From the NCBI GenBank assembly GCA_020848035.1, contig JADLAX010000089.1:1-41897 (forward strand): a stretch of DNA of 41,897 bases. The letters are read 5' to 3'. The translations under genes and the position numbers were made by a program. Below the pieces are notes generated by a model. The model made no database searches, was not told the DNA's origin, and worked only from the letters and a program-made list of their open reading frames with translations. This document shows, piece by piece, positions 7,025 through 14,819 of this stretch (position 1 is its first letter; every line of letters starts with the position of its first letter). Source of the stretch: Anaerolineae bacterium. Lineage in GTDB: Bacteria > Chloroflexota > Anaerolineae > Promineifilales > Promineifilaceae.

Positions 7025-7948
7025 TCAACCGTGCTGCATCCGCCATTCGGCCACAATTTCGGCCACGGCGCGGCGGGCGTAGGCCACACCCACCGGGTTT
7101 GTCTCCAGGTAGTACGGGATAAAAATTACCGCCTGGGCCAGGGCATGACCGCGCCCACGCGCCCAGGTGGCGTCGTCCACAGCCAGCGCCTGGCGCAGCA
7201 CGGCGCGGCCCTCGGCGGTAAACAGGTTCCAGGCGATCATCAGGTCACATGCCGGGTCGCCCACGCCCAGCCCCCCAAAGTCGATGATGGCGGAGAGACG
7301 GCCGTTTTCAAACAACAAATTCCCCGGCAGCACGTCGCCATGAAACCAAACTGGCGGCTGGTCCCACTCTGGCGCTTGCAGGGCTGCCTCCCAGATCGCG
7401 GTCAGTACGGCCGTATCAAAGGCGGCGGGCAGAGCAGCAATCGCGTCGCGGGTGGCTTCATCGCGGGTGAGCAGCGGCCTGCCACGCAGCTCGTGCTCAG
7501 CCGCCAGCGGTCCGTCTGTGGTGTCGATTTGCTGGAGGGATGTGAGGAAGTGGGCTACGGCAACGGCCGTTGCCGTCGGGTTTGTCAGGGTGTCTATGGT
7601 GGCATTCTGGCCGGGCCGCCAGCGGTAAACCGACCAGTGCCAGGGGTAGCCCGCCGCCGGTTGGCCCAGGGCCAGCGGCTCCGGCAGCGCCAGCGGCAGA
7701 TGCGGCGCCAGGCGGGGCAGCCAGTGCATCTCCTTCACCGCCTGGCCTGTCGCCCAGCCAATGCGCGGCAGGCGCACCGCTTTGTCGTCACCGAGGCGGT
7801 AAATGGCGTGGTCGGTCCCGGCGGAAGCAACCCGCTGGAGCGGCAAACCGGCCCACTGGGGGAACTGGCCCACCAGCAGCTGCCGCACCAGCGCCGGGCT
7901 GGTATCCACCTCACCATCGTGCATTTGGGGGACAGCTGTTGTTTCCAT
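7025..7948 (-). CDS. Aminoglycoside-phosphotransferase-family kinase
   Basis: This 307-aa kinase of the APH/choline kinase fold (PF01636-type) is numbered from ATG 7948. The Brenner motif HGDVLPGNLL lies at 203-212 and supplies the catalytic Asp and the Asn; IDFGG (222-226) is the metal-binding DFG equivalent; GDPACDL follows at 230-236. The substrate may be an aminoglycoside, macrolide, homoserine or a sugar alcohol, since the family is broad. A TTG 21 nt further upstream lies within a hairpin and is unlikely to be used. No clear Shine-Dalgarno sequence is present. An FmrO-type 16S rRNA methyltransferase gene lies 1.4 kb away, which makes an antibiotic-related role more likely. Confidence 0.85.
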   Translation of the reverse strand: METTAVPQMHDGEVDTSPALVRQLLVGQFPQWAGLPLQRVASAGTDHAIYRLGDDKAVRLPRIGWATGQAVKEMHWLPRLAPHLPLALPEPLALGQPAAGYPWHWSVYRWRPGQNATIDTLTNPTATAVAVAHFLTSLQQIDTTDGPLAAEHELRGRPLLTRDEATRDAIAALPAAFDTAVLTAIWEAALQAPEWDQPPVWFHGDVLPGNLLFENGRLSAIIDFGGLGVGDPACDLMIAWNLFTAEGRAVLRQALAVDDATWARGRGHALAQAVIFIPYYLETNPVGVAYARRAVAEIVAEWRMQHG

Positions 7949-7952
7949 AAAT

Positions 7953-7985
7953 GCGTAGAGACGTTGCAATGCAACGTCTCTACGC
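7953..7985. repeat. Perfect 15-bp hairpin just upstream of the APH-like gene
   Basis: Arms at 7953-7967 and 7971-7985 are perfectly complementary with a 3-nt loop. The arm reads GCGTAGAGACGTTGC. From memory, near-identical GTAGAGACGTTGC palindromes are dispersed in cyanobacterial and Chloroflexota genomes, so this is likely a mobile small palindrome. It sits 5 nt before the start codon and would be within the 5' leader. Confidence 0.8.
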
Positions 7986-8014
7986 AGTATACCTGGGGTG
8001 GGAACAAATGCGAA
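7986..8014 (-). promoter_or_regulatory. Possible promoter of the APH-like gene
   Basis: Leftward TTCGCA (8014-8009), a 17-bp spacer and TATACT (7991-7986) give a moderate sigma-70-like promoter. The start point would fall about 7979, inside the hairpin at 7953-7985. Confidence 0.35.
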
Positions 8015-8032
8015 TTTGGGGGATAGCGTGGC

Positions 8033-8647
8033 TCAGGGGGTGGGAACGGCCGTATCCCCGTTCAACCGGGCAAACTCGTCCGCCAGTTCGTCATTGTTGA
8101 AGGTCAGTAGTAAATGTTTGGCTTCAGGATCGAGCTTGCCGCGCAGCCCGGCCACGTAATCGGCATCCTGGATAAATTGGGTCATGAGCAGCGGGGCCTG
8201 CCACAGCGCCTGGCCAAAAAAGGGCAAAAGCAGCAGCCGGGCCGCCCCTTCAAACAGAAATGCGCCAATTAACCCAACGATCATTCCCGCCGCCCCGCCC
8301 ACAACCAGGGAGTTGCCGCTGCCCGGCACATTATTGAGGTCCAGGCCTATTGCGTTGGCGTAAAATGCGGCCAGAACAAACGCCACCCCGCCCAGCAAAA
8401 TGAACCCGGCCAGAAAAGGCAGCAAACCAGCCAAAAAGACCGACTTGGTGCCCCGGTAGCACCGGTCGCAGTGGGGCACGGCATAGCGCAGGGTCACCGG
8501 CTCCTGGCGCTGCTTGCGCATCACCAGGCGGCTGGCCACCAGGGTGGAGTCGGCCTGGCGCGGCGCACCGCAGCAAATGCAGCGCTCGGGAAAGCGAATT
8601 TTCTCCGGGTTGGCGGCGGGAAGGGGAAGACGAAACGATCGGGCCAT
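8033..8647 (-). CDS. Cys-rich N-terminal membrane protein, unknown function
   Basis: This 204-aa protein begins with a probable zinc-ribbon-like segment: Cys23, Cys25 and Cys26, then Cys60 and Cys63 in HCDRC. Two hydrophobic segments follow (about 69-95 and 112-135), then a soluble C-terminal tail of about 65 residues. AGGAG lies 9 nt before the ATG. It is 26 bp downstream of another unknown membrane protein gene (8674-9111), so the two are probably co-transcribed. I do not recognise the family; the Cys pairs suggest metal binding on the cytoplasmic side. Confidence 0.7.
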   Translation of the reverse strand: MARSFRLPLPAANPEKIRFPERCICCGAPRQADSTLVASRLVMRKQRQEPVTLRYAVPHCDRCYRGTKSVFLAGLLPFLAGFILLGGVAFVLAAFYANAIGLDLNNVPGSGNSLVVGGAAGMIVGLIGAFLFEGAARLLLLPFFGQALWQAPLLMTQFIQDADYVAGLRGKLDPEAKHLLLTFNNDELADEFARLNGDTAVPTP

Positions 8648-8673
8648 GAAGATCTGCTCCTGATAAAGCGTGG

Positions 8674-9111
8674 CTACAAATTATTGGCCGACTTGGCCCG
8701 GCCGCTGCGCCGGGCAATAAATGCGCCCAGCGGCGCGGCAACTAAAAAGGCCAGCCCACCGGCCAAAACCAGGCTGACGAGCATCAGCAACCCCACCCAA
8801 TAAAAGGCAAAATCTGGGCTGCCTTCACGCACCACGTTGCCCTCGGCGTCCAGGCAGCGCATCTCGTAGGCTGTGGCCGGTTCTAAATTGCCAAACTCGT
8901 CGGTGGTGGTAGTTTCGAAGGTTTCTATGTCAGCCGTGCTGTTGGCTGGGCAGAGGTAAGGTTCCATGATGCCCGCTACCGAATCGGCCCCCAGGGTGGT
9001 GGAGAGGGTGCCAACCACGGCGGCCATCGGGCACAAGCAGAGCGAAACGAGGCCAAAGGCCAAAATCCAAATGACACAGCCTGAGGTGGTTCCAACGGCC
9101 GTTGCTTTCAT
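8674..9111 (-). CDS. Two-pass membrane protein with external loop, unknown function
   Basis: This 145-aa protein has hydrophobic segments at about 10-35 and 102-130. Between them is a polar, acidic loop of about 65 residues with two Cys (in LCPANS and RCLDAE), which could form a disulfide outside the membrane. The tail is Arg/Lys-rich and should be cytoplasmic. AAGGAA lies 9 nt before the ATG. It pairs with the downstream gene 8033-8647. No known family was recognised. The 217-bp spacer upstream to 9329 holds no further gene that I can support. Confidence 0.7.
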   Translation of the reverse strand: MKATAVGTTSGCVIWILAFGLVSLCLCPMAAVVGTLSTTLGADSVAGIMEPYLCPANSTADIETFETTTTDEFGNLEPATAYEMRCLDAEGNVVREGSPDFAFYWVGLLMLVSLVLAGGLAFLVAAPLGAFIARRSGRAKSANNL

Positions 9112-9328
9112 AGCCAGTTTCCTTATGTGGTGGAGTCAGCCTGACAACTGCATTCGGTAAACAGCTCCAAAAGAGATGATAAGAAAAACCCAACCCGCCC
9201 GGTTTCGTTGCGCCGGGTAGTTTGGTAGGCTTGCTCTTTTGCAGTATAACGTGTGGCATCATTTTAACGTTTTTTGTCACGGATAGCTGCTTTTGGCACA
9301 AACCGGCCACTGGTTTAGAGCTGTAACT

Positions 9329-10189
9329 ATGACCAAACCAAACAATGAATTTGCGGCGCTGGTAACGGCCGTTACCGAGGCCATCAAACAATCGCGTAAA
9401 TACGGCGACACCAGCGAGGCCACCATCCGCCAGCTGGCCGAGGAGGCAGTGCGCCAGCACAAAAAGCCCAAGGCGGCCATCAAGGCGGTGCGCGCCCGGC
9501 TGCACAGCATCATGGCCCCCTACCTGGGCGACCCAGATTATGACGCCGTGGCCCAGCAGCTCAGCGCCGCGTTTGCCGCCAACGACCAGGTGCACGTCAA
9601 CCAGCTTTGCCTGGCCAGCCTGGAGGCGCACCTCTCTACCCGTGAGCGCCTGCCCATCATGACCGACTTTTACCAGCAGATTTTTGCCGTGACCGGCCAG
9701 CCGCAGGCCATTCTAGACATTGCCTGTGCTTTGAATCCGCTGGCGCTGCGCTGGATGTTCCCGGAGGTCGGTGAGCGGTGGTCGGTGAACGGTGAGCGGT
9801 TAAAGTTTTATGCGTATGACATTCACGAACCGCGCATCAACTTCATTAACCACTACTTCCAATTAGAAGGGCTGGAACCACTGGCCCGAGTGCAGGATGT
9901 GGCGATGCACTTCCCGCAGGAGCAGGCTGATGTGGCGCTGTTCCTCAAAGAGATGCCCCGCTTTACCCGGAATTATGGCGATTTGGGACGGCCGTTGCTG
10001 CAAGCCCTCAATGTCCGCTGGCTGGTTCTCTCCTACCCCAGCATCAGCACCCACGGCGGTCGTAACCTCACCAGCCGCTACCGCGACTTTATGCACCAGC
10101 TCACCGACGGCCTCCACTGGCCCATCACCGAACTGCTCTTCGAGGGGGAGTTGGTGTTTGTGATTGAGAAGCAGCTAAACGGGCGTTGA
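9329..10189 (+). CDS. FmrO/Rmt-type 16S rRNA (guanine-N7) methyltransferase homologue
   Basis: This 286-aa protein resembles the Arm/Rmt/FmrO family, which methylates N7 of G1405 in 16S rRNA and gives high aminoglycoside resistance. Matching blocks, in order, are HKKPKAAIKAVRARLH, the HLSTRERL segment, ILDIACALNPLAL (SAM-binding motif I, with Ala where Gly is usual), a DIHEPR acidic SAM loop, and the late YPSISTHGGR block that parallels FPTRSLGGR of RmtB. I chose the ATG at 9329 over a TTG 36 nt upstream. No strong ribosome binding site is visible. It is the only rightward gene between 1 and 19.8 kb. It might have a housekeeping or altered rRNA target. Confidence 0.8.
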   Translation: MTKPNNEFAALVTAVTEAIKQSRKYGDTSEATIRQLAEEAVRQHKKPKAAIKAVRARLHSIMAPYLGDPDYDAVAQQLSAAFAANDQVHVNQLCLASLEAHLSTRERLPIMTDFYQQIFAVTGQPQAILDIACALNPLALRWMFPEVGERWSVNGERLKFYAYDIHEPRINFINHYFQLEGLEPLARVQDVAMHFPQEQADVALFLKEMPRFTRNYGDLGRPLLQALNVRWLVLSYPSISTHGGRNLTSRYRDFMHQLTDGLHWPITELLFEGELVFVIEKQLNGR

Positions 10190-10224
10190 ATGGCCTGGTC
10201 AACGGCTAAAATCGTAGGGCGTGG

Positions 10225-10276
10225 GGTGAAACGTGATGCGAGAAACGTGACCAGAGAGGAATCAGGTTTCGTATCA
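10225..10276. repeat. GTGAAACGTGA-word spacer
   Basis: The 107-bp spacer between the convergent genes 9329-10189 and 10297-11046 holds GTGAAACGTGATGCG and GAAACGTGACC, followed by a degenerate reverse copy near 10264-10276. It may serve both genes as a terminator. Confidence 0.5.
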
Positions 10277-10296
10277 TTGGCGGCAGCCCCAAAAAC

Positions 10297-11046
10297 TCAC
10301 AAACCGGCCAACGGGGTGGTCCGCTCTGGCCCTAATGCCAAAAAACGGCCGTAACGCACCTCGATAACCTTGCTCATTTGCCAGAACGCCTCCACGGAGA
10401 GATGGGCGCAGCCTTCTGAATGGAACCAGCCCACATGGTTGGGCAGGCTGGTGATGAGCGTGGGGTCGTGCACCGGCACCACCGCCGGGTTCAGGCAAAA
10501 GCCGGGCGAAAGTGGCTCGCGGATTTGGAATAAATAATTGCCGCGAAAGCCACGGGCGCGGGGCAGTTGGTGGATCTGGCCGTCGCTGAGGTCAGTGAGC
10601 ATGGTGGGCGCAACATCGGTATCCACCACCTCCGGCCACGCCTCATCGTCCACCAACTCGGCAATCACCCGCCGCACCGAGATGTCCTGGTAATGGTTCA
10701 TCGCCGTGTGGGGCTGCTCGTAGCTGTCGTCGTAGACGTTGCTGATGTTATCATCGTAGACGTTGCCGCAAACGGCCGTTAAAAACCGCACCAGCCCCGG
10801 ATTCCCCCTCAAAAAATGCCGGTACGCCGCCTCATACTCCAGAATGGCTTCACTAAAAGGAACGCTTTGCCCCCGCACGATGTACTGAATGCGCCAGTTT
10901 TGTGGTCCGAAACGGCCGTCCAGCACCGCCCGCCACGGCCCCTTGGCCAACCCCGCATACCCCGGCACCCCCACCGGAATCCACACCTCGCCGAGCAGCG
11001 CCGTTTGTTCAGGCTCTAGTTTTTCCCACCAATTCGTTCGATCCAT
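10297..11046 (-). CDS. Protein of unknown function
   Basis: This 249-aa soluble protein is not recognised. It is rich in aromatic residues and contains conserved-looking stretches such as GNVYDDNISNVYDDSYE and LPRARGFRGNYLFQIRE. No signal peptide or membrane segment is seen. I start at the ATG at 11046 (Met-Asp-Arg-Thr), because the 10 residues before it come from the ATTACGGATTACGG array in the spacer and are unlikely to be translated. A small Tyr-Asp-Asp repeat is present in the middle. It could be an enzyme, but nothing in it says so. It lies between the methyltransferase and the nucleoside transporter. Confidence 0.6.
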   Translation of the reverse strand: MDRTNWWEKLEPEQTALLGEVWIPVGVPGYAGLAKGPWRAVLDGRFGPQNWRIQYIVRGQSVPFSEAILEYEAAYRHFLRGNPGLVRFLTAVCGNVYDDNISNVYDDSYEQPHTAMNHYQDISVRRVIAELVDDEAWPEVVDTDVAPTMLTDLSDGQIHQLPRARGFRGNYLFQIREPLSPGFCLNPAVVPVHDPTLITSLPNHVGWFHSEGCAHLSVEAFWQMSKVIEVRYGRFLALGPERTTPLAGL

Positions 11047-11049
11047 TTT

Positions 11050-11115
11050 CCGTAATCCGTAATCGGTAATCCGCAAACGGTGTTACCGATTACCGTTCAC
11101 CAATTACCGCTTACC
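11050..11115. repeat. CCGTAAT-word array with inverted copies
   Basis: Heptads of CCGTAAT and CGGTAAT type at 11050-11072 are followed by their reverse complement (TTACCGATTACCG and relatives) at 11083-11115. Perfect 9-bp arms are at 11061-11069 and 11083-11091. It lies between the transporter operon end and the unknown gene 10297-11046. Confidence 0.75.
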
Positions 11116-11116
11116 G

Positions 11117-12088
11117 TTAGTCCCCCGCCACCGTCGACCGCATCTCACCCCGCGCCAGCTGCTGGCGGAAGCGGCGGCGGTTCAGCCACAGCTGCCCCTT
11201 TTCGCGCAGCGCCACCAAAATGAGCGCCGCCAGCGTGGCAAACTGGGGCAGCAGCTGCACCAGGTTCGGCGGTAAATCGCTCACGTTTTGGATGCGCACG
11301 GCAAATGCCTCGGCCAGCCCAAAAAAGGAGCCGGTCAGCAGCACACCGATGGGATGCTGGAAGCCAAAAATTGCCGCCGTGACGCCCACCCAGCCACGGC
11401 CGTTTGTCATGTTGCGCGTAAACAAAGTCAAATGCCCCACCGAGAGGAACGCGCCGCCCAGGGCGCACAACATACCGGCAATCACCATCGCCGTAATCTG
11501 CACCCGGCGCACATTGATCCCCAGCGTTTCGGCCGCTTCCTTGTTCTCGCCCACGGCCCGCAGATGACGGCCGAACTTGGTGTGGAACATAATCACGTAC
11601 CCGGCAATCGCCGCAAACCAGCTGAAGTACACAATAAAGTTGTAGCCGCTAAGAATGTCGCCAATGACCGGAATTTGGGAGATCAGCGGCAGTTCAAAGT
11701 CGGGCAGCCGCTGAATGCTGGGATCGGCCCACGAACCCACATTGCCAAACAGCACCCGCATAAAATAGACCGTCAATTCCAAAATGAGCAGGTTGATCGC
11801 CAGGGCCAAAATGATGAGATTGACCTTGTACTTCAGGTACAGCATAGCAAACATCAACCCCAACATGCCGCCAAAAGCGACGGCCACCAGGATGCCCAGG
11901 TAGGTATTGCCCAAAAAGAAAGCCATCACGATGGCCACAAACGCGCCCAACAGCATCTTGGCTTCCAGGGCCAGGTTCAACACGCCCGCCCGGTTACAAA
12001 TGGCCCCACCCAACGCCGCCAAAATGACCGGCGTGGCCAGGCGCAGCCCGCTGCTCAACAAGGCAATGGTAAAAACGCCATCTTCCAT
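11117..12088 (-). CDS. nupQ: Nucleoside ABC transporter permease (NupQ/YufQ type)
   Basis: This 323-aa inner-membrane permease of the branched-chain/ribose superfamily (PF02653-type) is all-helical with about eight or nine membrane segments. It contains the block ALGGAICNRAGVLNLALEAKMLLGAF near its N-terminus, typical of the second permease of BMP-type nucleoside importers. The EAA-like cytoplasmic loop GENKEAAETLGINVRRVQI (residues about 175-195) contacts the ATPase. Its ATG overlaps the TAA of the upstream permease by one base, so translation is coupled. It is the last gene of bmpA-nupO-nupP-nupQ. Confidence 0.85.
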   Translation of the reverse strand: MEDGVFTIALLSSGLRLATPVILAALGGAICNRAGVLNLALEAKMLLGAFVAIVMAFFLGNTYLGILVAVAFGGMLGLMFAMLYLKYKVNLIILALAINLLILELTVYFMRVLFGNVGSWADPSIQRLPDFELPLISQIPVIGDILSGYNFIVYFSWFAAIAGYVIMFHTKFGRHLRAVGENKEAAETLGINVRRVQITAMVIAGMLCALGGAFLSVGHLTLFTRNMTNGRGWVGVTAAIFGFQHPIGVLLTGSFFGLAEAFAVRIQNVSDLPPNLVQLLPQFATLAALILVALREKGQLWLNRRRFRQQLARGEMRSTVAGD

Positions 12089-13203
12089 TAGTTATTCTCC
12101 TCGACGGCGAGTTCAACGGCCGTTTTCCGCCCCCGCCAATGATCAATCCGATCGCGCACCCCGGCAATGTTGTTCCGGTAAAACTGCTCAGCGGCCACAA
12201 ACAAAATCATAAAGGCAATCACCGAACCACCCAGCTCACGCGGAATGCCCATGTTGATCTGCAAACCCAGCTGCGCCCCCAGGCGTACCCCGGCAAATAA
12301 AATCGCCACCAGCACCGCCCCCAGCGGATGCACCTGCCCCAAAATCGCCACGGACAGGCCGTCAAAGCCAAGCCCCACCGAAAAATCCTGGTTGATGCGG
12401 TAATGCACGCCCAGCACCTCAATTGCCCCGGCCAGCCCGGCCAGCGTGCCGCTAATAAACATGCCGCGCAGCGCCGCCCGGTCGTTGCGAATGCCGCCAA
12501 ACAGGGCAAACAGCGACGACTGGCCCGCCATACGCTGCTCGTACCCGGCCGTCGAGCGCCACAGGTAGAGATACACAATGATTGCCGCCGCGATGGCAAT
12601 GACAAACCCCCAACCCCATTTGGAACCGGGCAAAAATGCTCCCAGCTTGGCCGTCTCATCAATTACCGGCGAAAACGCCGTGGTGCCCCGGTCGGCGCGC
12701 AGCGGAAAGTTGACCATGTACACCAAAATCAGCAGGGCAATTTCGTTCATCACCAGGGTGGTGATCACTTCGTTGATTTGCAGCTTCACTTTCAACACGC
12801 CAGGAATCCAGCTATAGATGCCGCCGACAATCATCGCCAGCACCATGATGACCAGCGCGTGCAGCACCACCGGCAAATCCAGGGCAAAACCCAGCCAGGC
12901 CGCCACCAGCGCGCCAAAGGCAAACTGCCCCTCCTGGCCAATGCTAAACATCCCCGAGCGAAAAGCCACCACGGCCGAAAGCCCGGTCAAGATCAGCGGC
13001 GTGGCCCGCTCCAGCGTGGTGAGGAACGCACAGCGATCAATCGCCCGACAGCCAAAACCAGCGCGAAACAGCTCGCCAAACGCCTCAATGGGCGATTCGC
13101 CCGTGAACAAAATAAGCACCGCCGCCACCAGCAAGCCAGACAAAATAGCCAAAATCGGCACGAGGACGGTGTTCAGTCGTTGTTGTCTTTGGTAATTATC
13201 CAT
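12088..13203 (-). CDS. nupP: Nucleoside ABC transporter permease (NupP/YufP type)
   Basis: This 371-aa inner-membrane permease partners with the downstream NupQ-type protein to make the heterodimeric channel. It has about nine hydrophobic segments and the block ATPLILTGLSAVVAFRSGMF (about residues 69-88), standard for this subfamily. The preceding extracellular loop contains CR....CA, a Cys pair also present in the extra permease at 16436-17437. It lies 10 bp after the ATPase gene. BMP-type transporters import purine and pyrimidine nucleosides. Confidence 0.85.
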   Translation of the reverse strand: MDNYQRQQRLNTVLVPILAILSGLLVAAVLILFTGESPIEAFGELFRAGFGCRAIDRCAFLTTLERATPLILTGLSAVVAFRSGMFSIGQEGQFAFGALVAAWLGFALDLPVVLHALVIMVLAMIVGGIYSWIPGVLKVKLQINEVITTLVMNEIALLILVYMVNFPLRADRGTTAFSPVIDETAKLGAFLPGSKWGWGFVIAIAAAIIVYLYLWRSTAGYEQRMAGQSSLFALFGGIRNDRAALRGMFISGTLAGLAGAIEVLGVHYRINQDFSVGLGFDGLSVAILGQVHPLGAVLVAILFAGVRLGAQLGLQINMGIPRELGGSVIAFMILFVAAEQFYRNNIAGVRDRIDHWRGRKTAVELAVEENN

Positions 13204-13213
13204 AAGCTTTTTG

Positions 13214-14749
13214 CTACGCCTTGGCCAGGCGACTGCCCCCCATCAGCAACCCAATCTCTTCCTCTGTCACCGTCTGCGGGTCCACTTCACCCGCAATTTC
13301 GCCCCGGTACAGCACAATCACCCGGTCACTGAGCGACATGATTTCGTCTAGCTCAACCGATACGAGGAGAACGGCCGCTCCCTCATCCCGCGCCGCAATC
13401 AACGAGCGGTGGACAAACTCGATGCTGCCCACGTCCAGGCCGCGTGTTGGCTGGTTGGCAATGACAAACTTCGGACTGCCCGCCAGTTCCCGCGCCAGCA
13501 CCACTTTTTGCATGTTGCCCCCAGACAGCGTAGCAATTTCGCCGCCCGGCCGCGCCGACGCAATAGAAAACTGCTTAATCGAAGTGGCGGCAAAGCGGTT
13601 CATGGCGCTGCGAATGAGAAAGCCCAGCTTGTTAAACTCTGGCCACCGGTACCGGCTCACCACCAGGTTTTCGTCCAGATTGGTCTGCAAATTCAGCCCA
13701 ATTTTGATGCGATCCTCAGGGATGTGGGCCATGCCCCGGTTGCGCCGCTGCCCCACCGACTCGTGGGTGATGGGCTGCCCGGCAAAGCAGAGCCGCCCGC
13801 CATCGGCCGGGCGCATGCCGCTGATAGCCTCCACCAGCTCGGTCTGGCCGTTGCCGCTCACGCCCGCCACGCCCAACACCTCGCCCGCGCGCACCTCAAA
13901 CGACAGATGGCGCACCGCTGGAATACCGCTGGCATCCGAAACGGTCACATCTTCACAGGCAAACACCACCTCACCTGGTTTGGCGGGCTTTTTGTCCAGG
14001 TTCAGCAGCACCGGACGGCCGACCATCATGCTGGCCATTTCGGGAATGCTGGTGCTGGCAACCTCTTTGGTGCCAATCATGCGGCCGCCGCGCATCACGC
14101 TGAGCCGATCGGCCACGTCTTTCACCTCCACCAGCTTGTGGGTGATGAAGATGATGGTACGGCCGCGTTCGGCCAGCTTGCGCACCACGGCCAGCAGCTC
14201 CTTAACTTCCTGGGGGGTGAGTACGGCCGTCGGTTCATCCAAAATTAAAATCTGCGCCTCACGCTGGAGCGCCTTCAAAATCTCCACCCGCTGCTGCATC
14301 CCCACCGATAAATCGCGAATCCGGGCGTACGGATCCACCGGCAGGCCAAAGCGGTCGCCCAAAGCGCGCACCTGCTCCGCCTCATCCCGCTTTTGCAGCA
14401 TACCGTAGCGGTTCGGTTCCATGCCCAGCATAATGTTTTCGGCAATGGTAAACGACTGCACCAGCTTAAAATGTTGGTGCACCATGCCAATGCCCAGATG
14501 AATCGCGTCATCGGGGTGCGTCACCTGCACTTCCTGATCGTTGATAAAAATCTGGCCACTATCCGGCGGATGCAGGCCGTAAAGAATGTTCATGAGCGTC
14601 GTTTTGCCCGCGCCATTTTCACCCACCAGCGCGTGTACTTCACCCTGGCGTACCTCCAGGCTCACACTGTTGTTGGCCAGCACGTTAGACGAGGGAAAAA
14701 ACTTCGTGATGTTGCGTAATTCGACGGCGTTAGTCATAGGTTCGGTCAT
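13214..14749 (-). CDS. nupO: Double-domain nucleoside ABC transporter ATPase (NupO/YufO type)
   Basis: This 511-aa protein has two fused ABC ATPase domains, as in RbsA and NupO. The first has an intact Walker A (GENGAGKTT near residue 43), signature LSVGMQQR and Walker B ILDEPT. The second has the degenerate GVSGNGQTEL in place of Walker A, but a good LSGGNMQK signature near residue 405, which is normal for this subfamily. It powers the NupP/NupQ pair at the cytoplasmic face. No clear ribosome binding site precedes either of the two near ATGs. The upstream spacer to bmpA is filled by an inverted repeat array. Confidence 0.9.
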   Translation of the reverse strand: MTEPMTNAVELRNITKFFPSSNVLANNSVSLEVRQGEVHALVGENGAGKTTLMNILYGLHPPDSGQIFINDQEVQVTHPDDAIHLGIGMVHQHFKLVQSFTIAENIMLGMEPNRYGMLQKRDEAEQVRALGDRFGLPVDPYARIRDLSVGMQQRVEILKALQREAQILILDEPTAVLTPQEVKELLAVVRKLAERGRTIIFITHKLVEVKDVADRLSVMRGGRMIGTKEVASTSIPEMASMMVGRPVLLNLDKKPAKPGEVVFACEDVTVSDASGIPAVRHLSFEVRAGEVLGVAGVSGNGQTELVEAISGMRPADGGRLCFAGQPITHESVGQRRNRGMAHIPEDRIKIGLNLQTNLDENLVVSRYRWPEFNKLGFLIRSAMNRFAATSIKQFSIASARPGGEIATLSGGNMQKVVLARELAGSPKFVIANQPTRGLDVGSIEFVHRSLIAARDEGAAVLLVSVELDEIMSLSDRVIVLYRGEIAGEVDPQTVTEEEIGLLMGGSRLAKA

Positions 14750-14763
14750 CGGTAGCCAGTGAT

Positions 14764-14819
14764 CCGTAATCAGTTCTTAACCGATTACGGATTACTGACT
14801 GACTGTTTACTGATTACGG
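14764..14819. repeat. CCGTAATCAGT array with inverted copy
   Basis: The word CCGTAATCAGT at 14764-14774 returns as its reverse complement at 14809-14819, with CCGATTACGGATTACTGAC words between. It occupies the spacer between bmpA and the ATPase gene. A hairpin here could set the ratio of binding protein to ATPase by partial termination or mRNA protection. Confidence 0.7.

Noticed and set aside
7022..8026. A 334-codon open frame on the plus strand
   Set aside because: It is antisense to the APH-like kinase, which has clear catalytic motifs. The plus-strand product is Arg/Gln/His-rich with no domain, as expected from GC-rich third positions.
11047..11076. N-terminal extension of the unknown gene to 11076
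   Set aside because: The added residues (Met-Arg-Ile-Thr-Asp-Tyr-Gly) are a translation of the CCGTAAT repeat, so I start at 11046.
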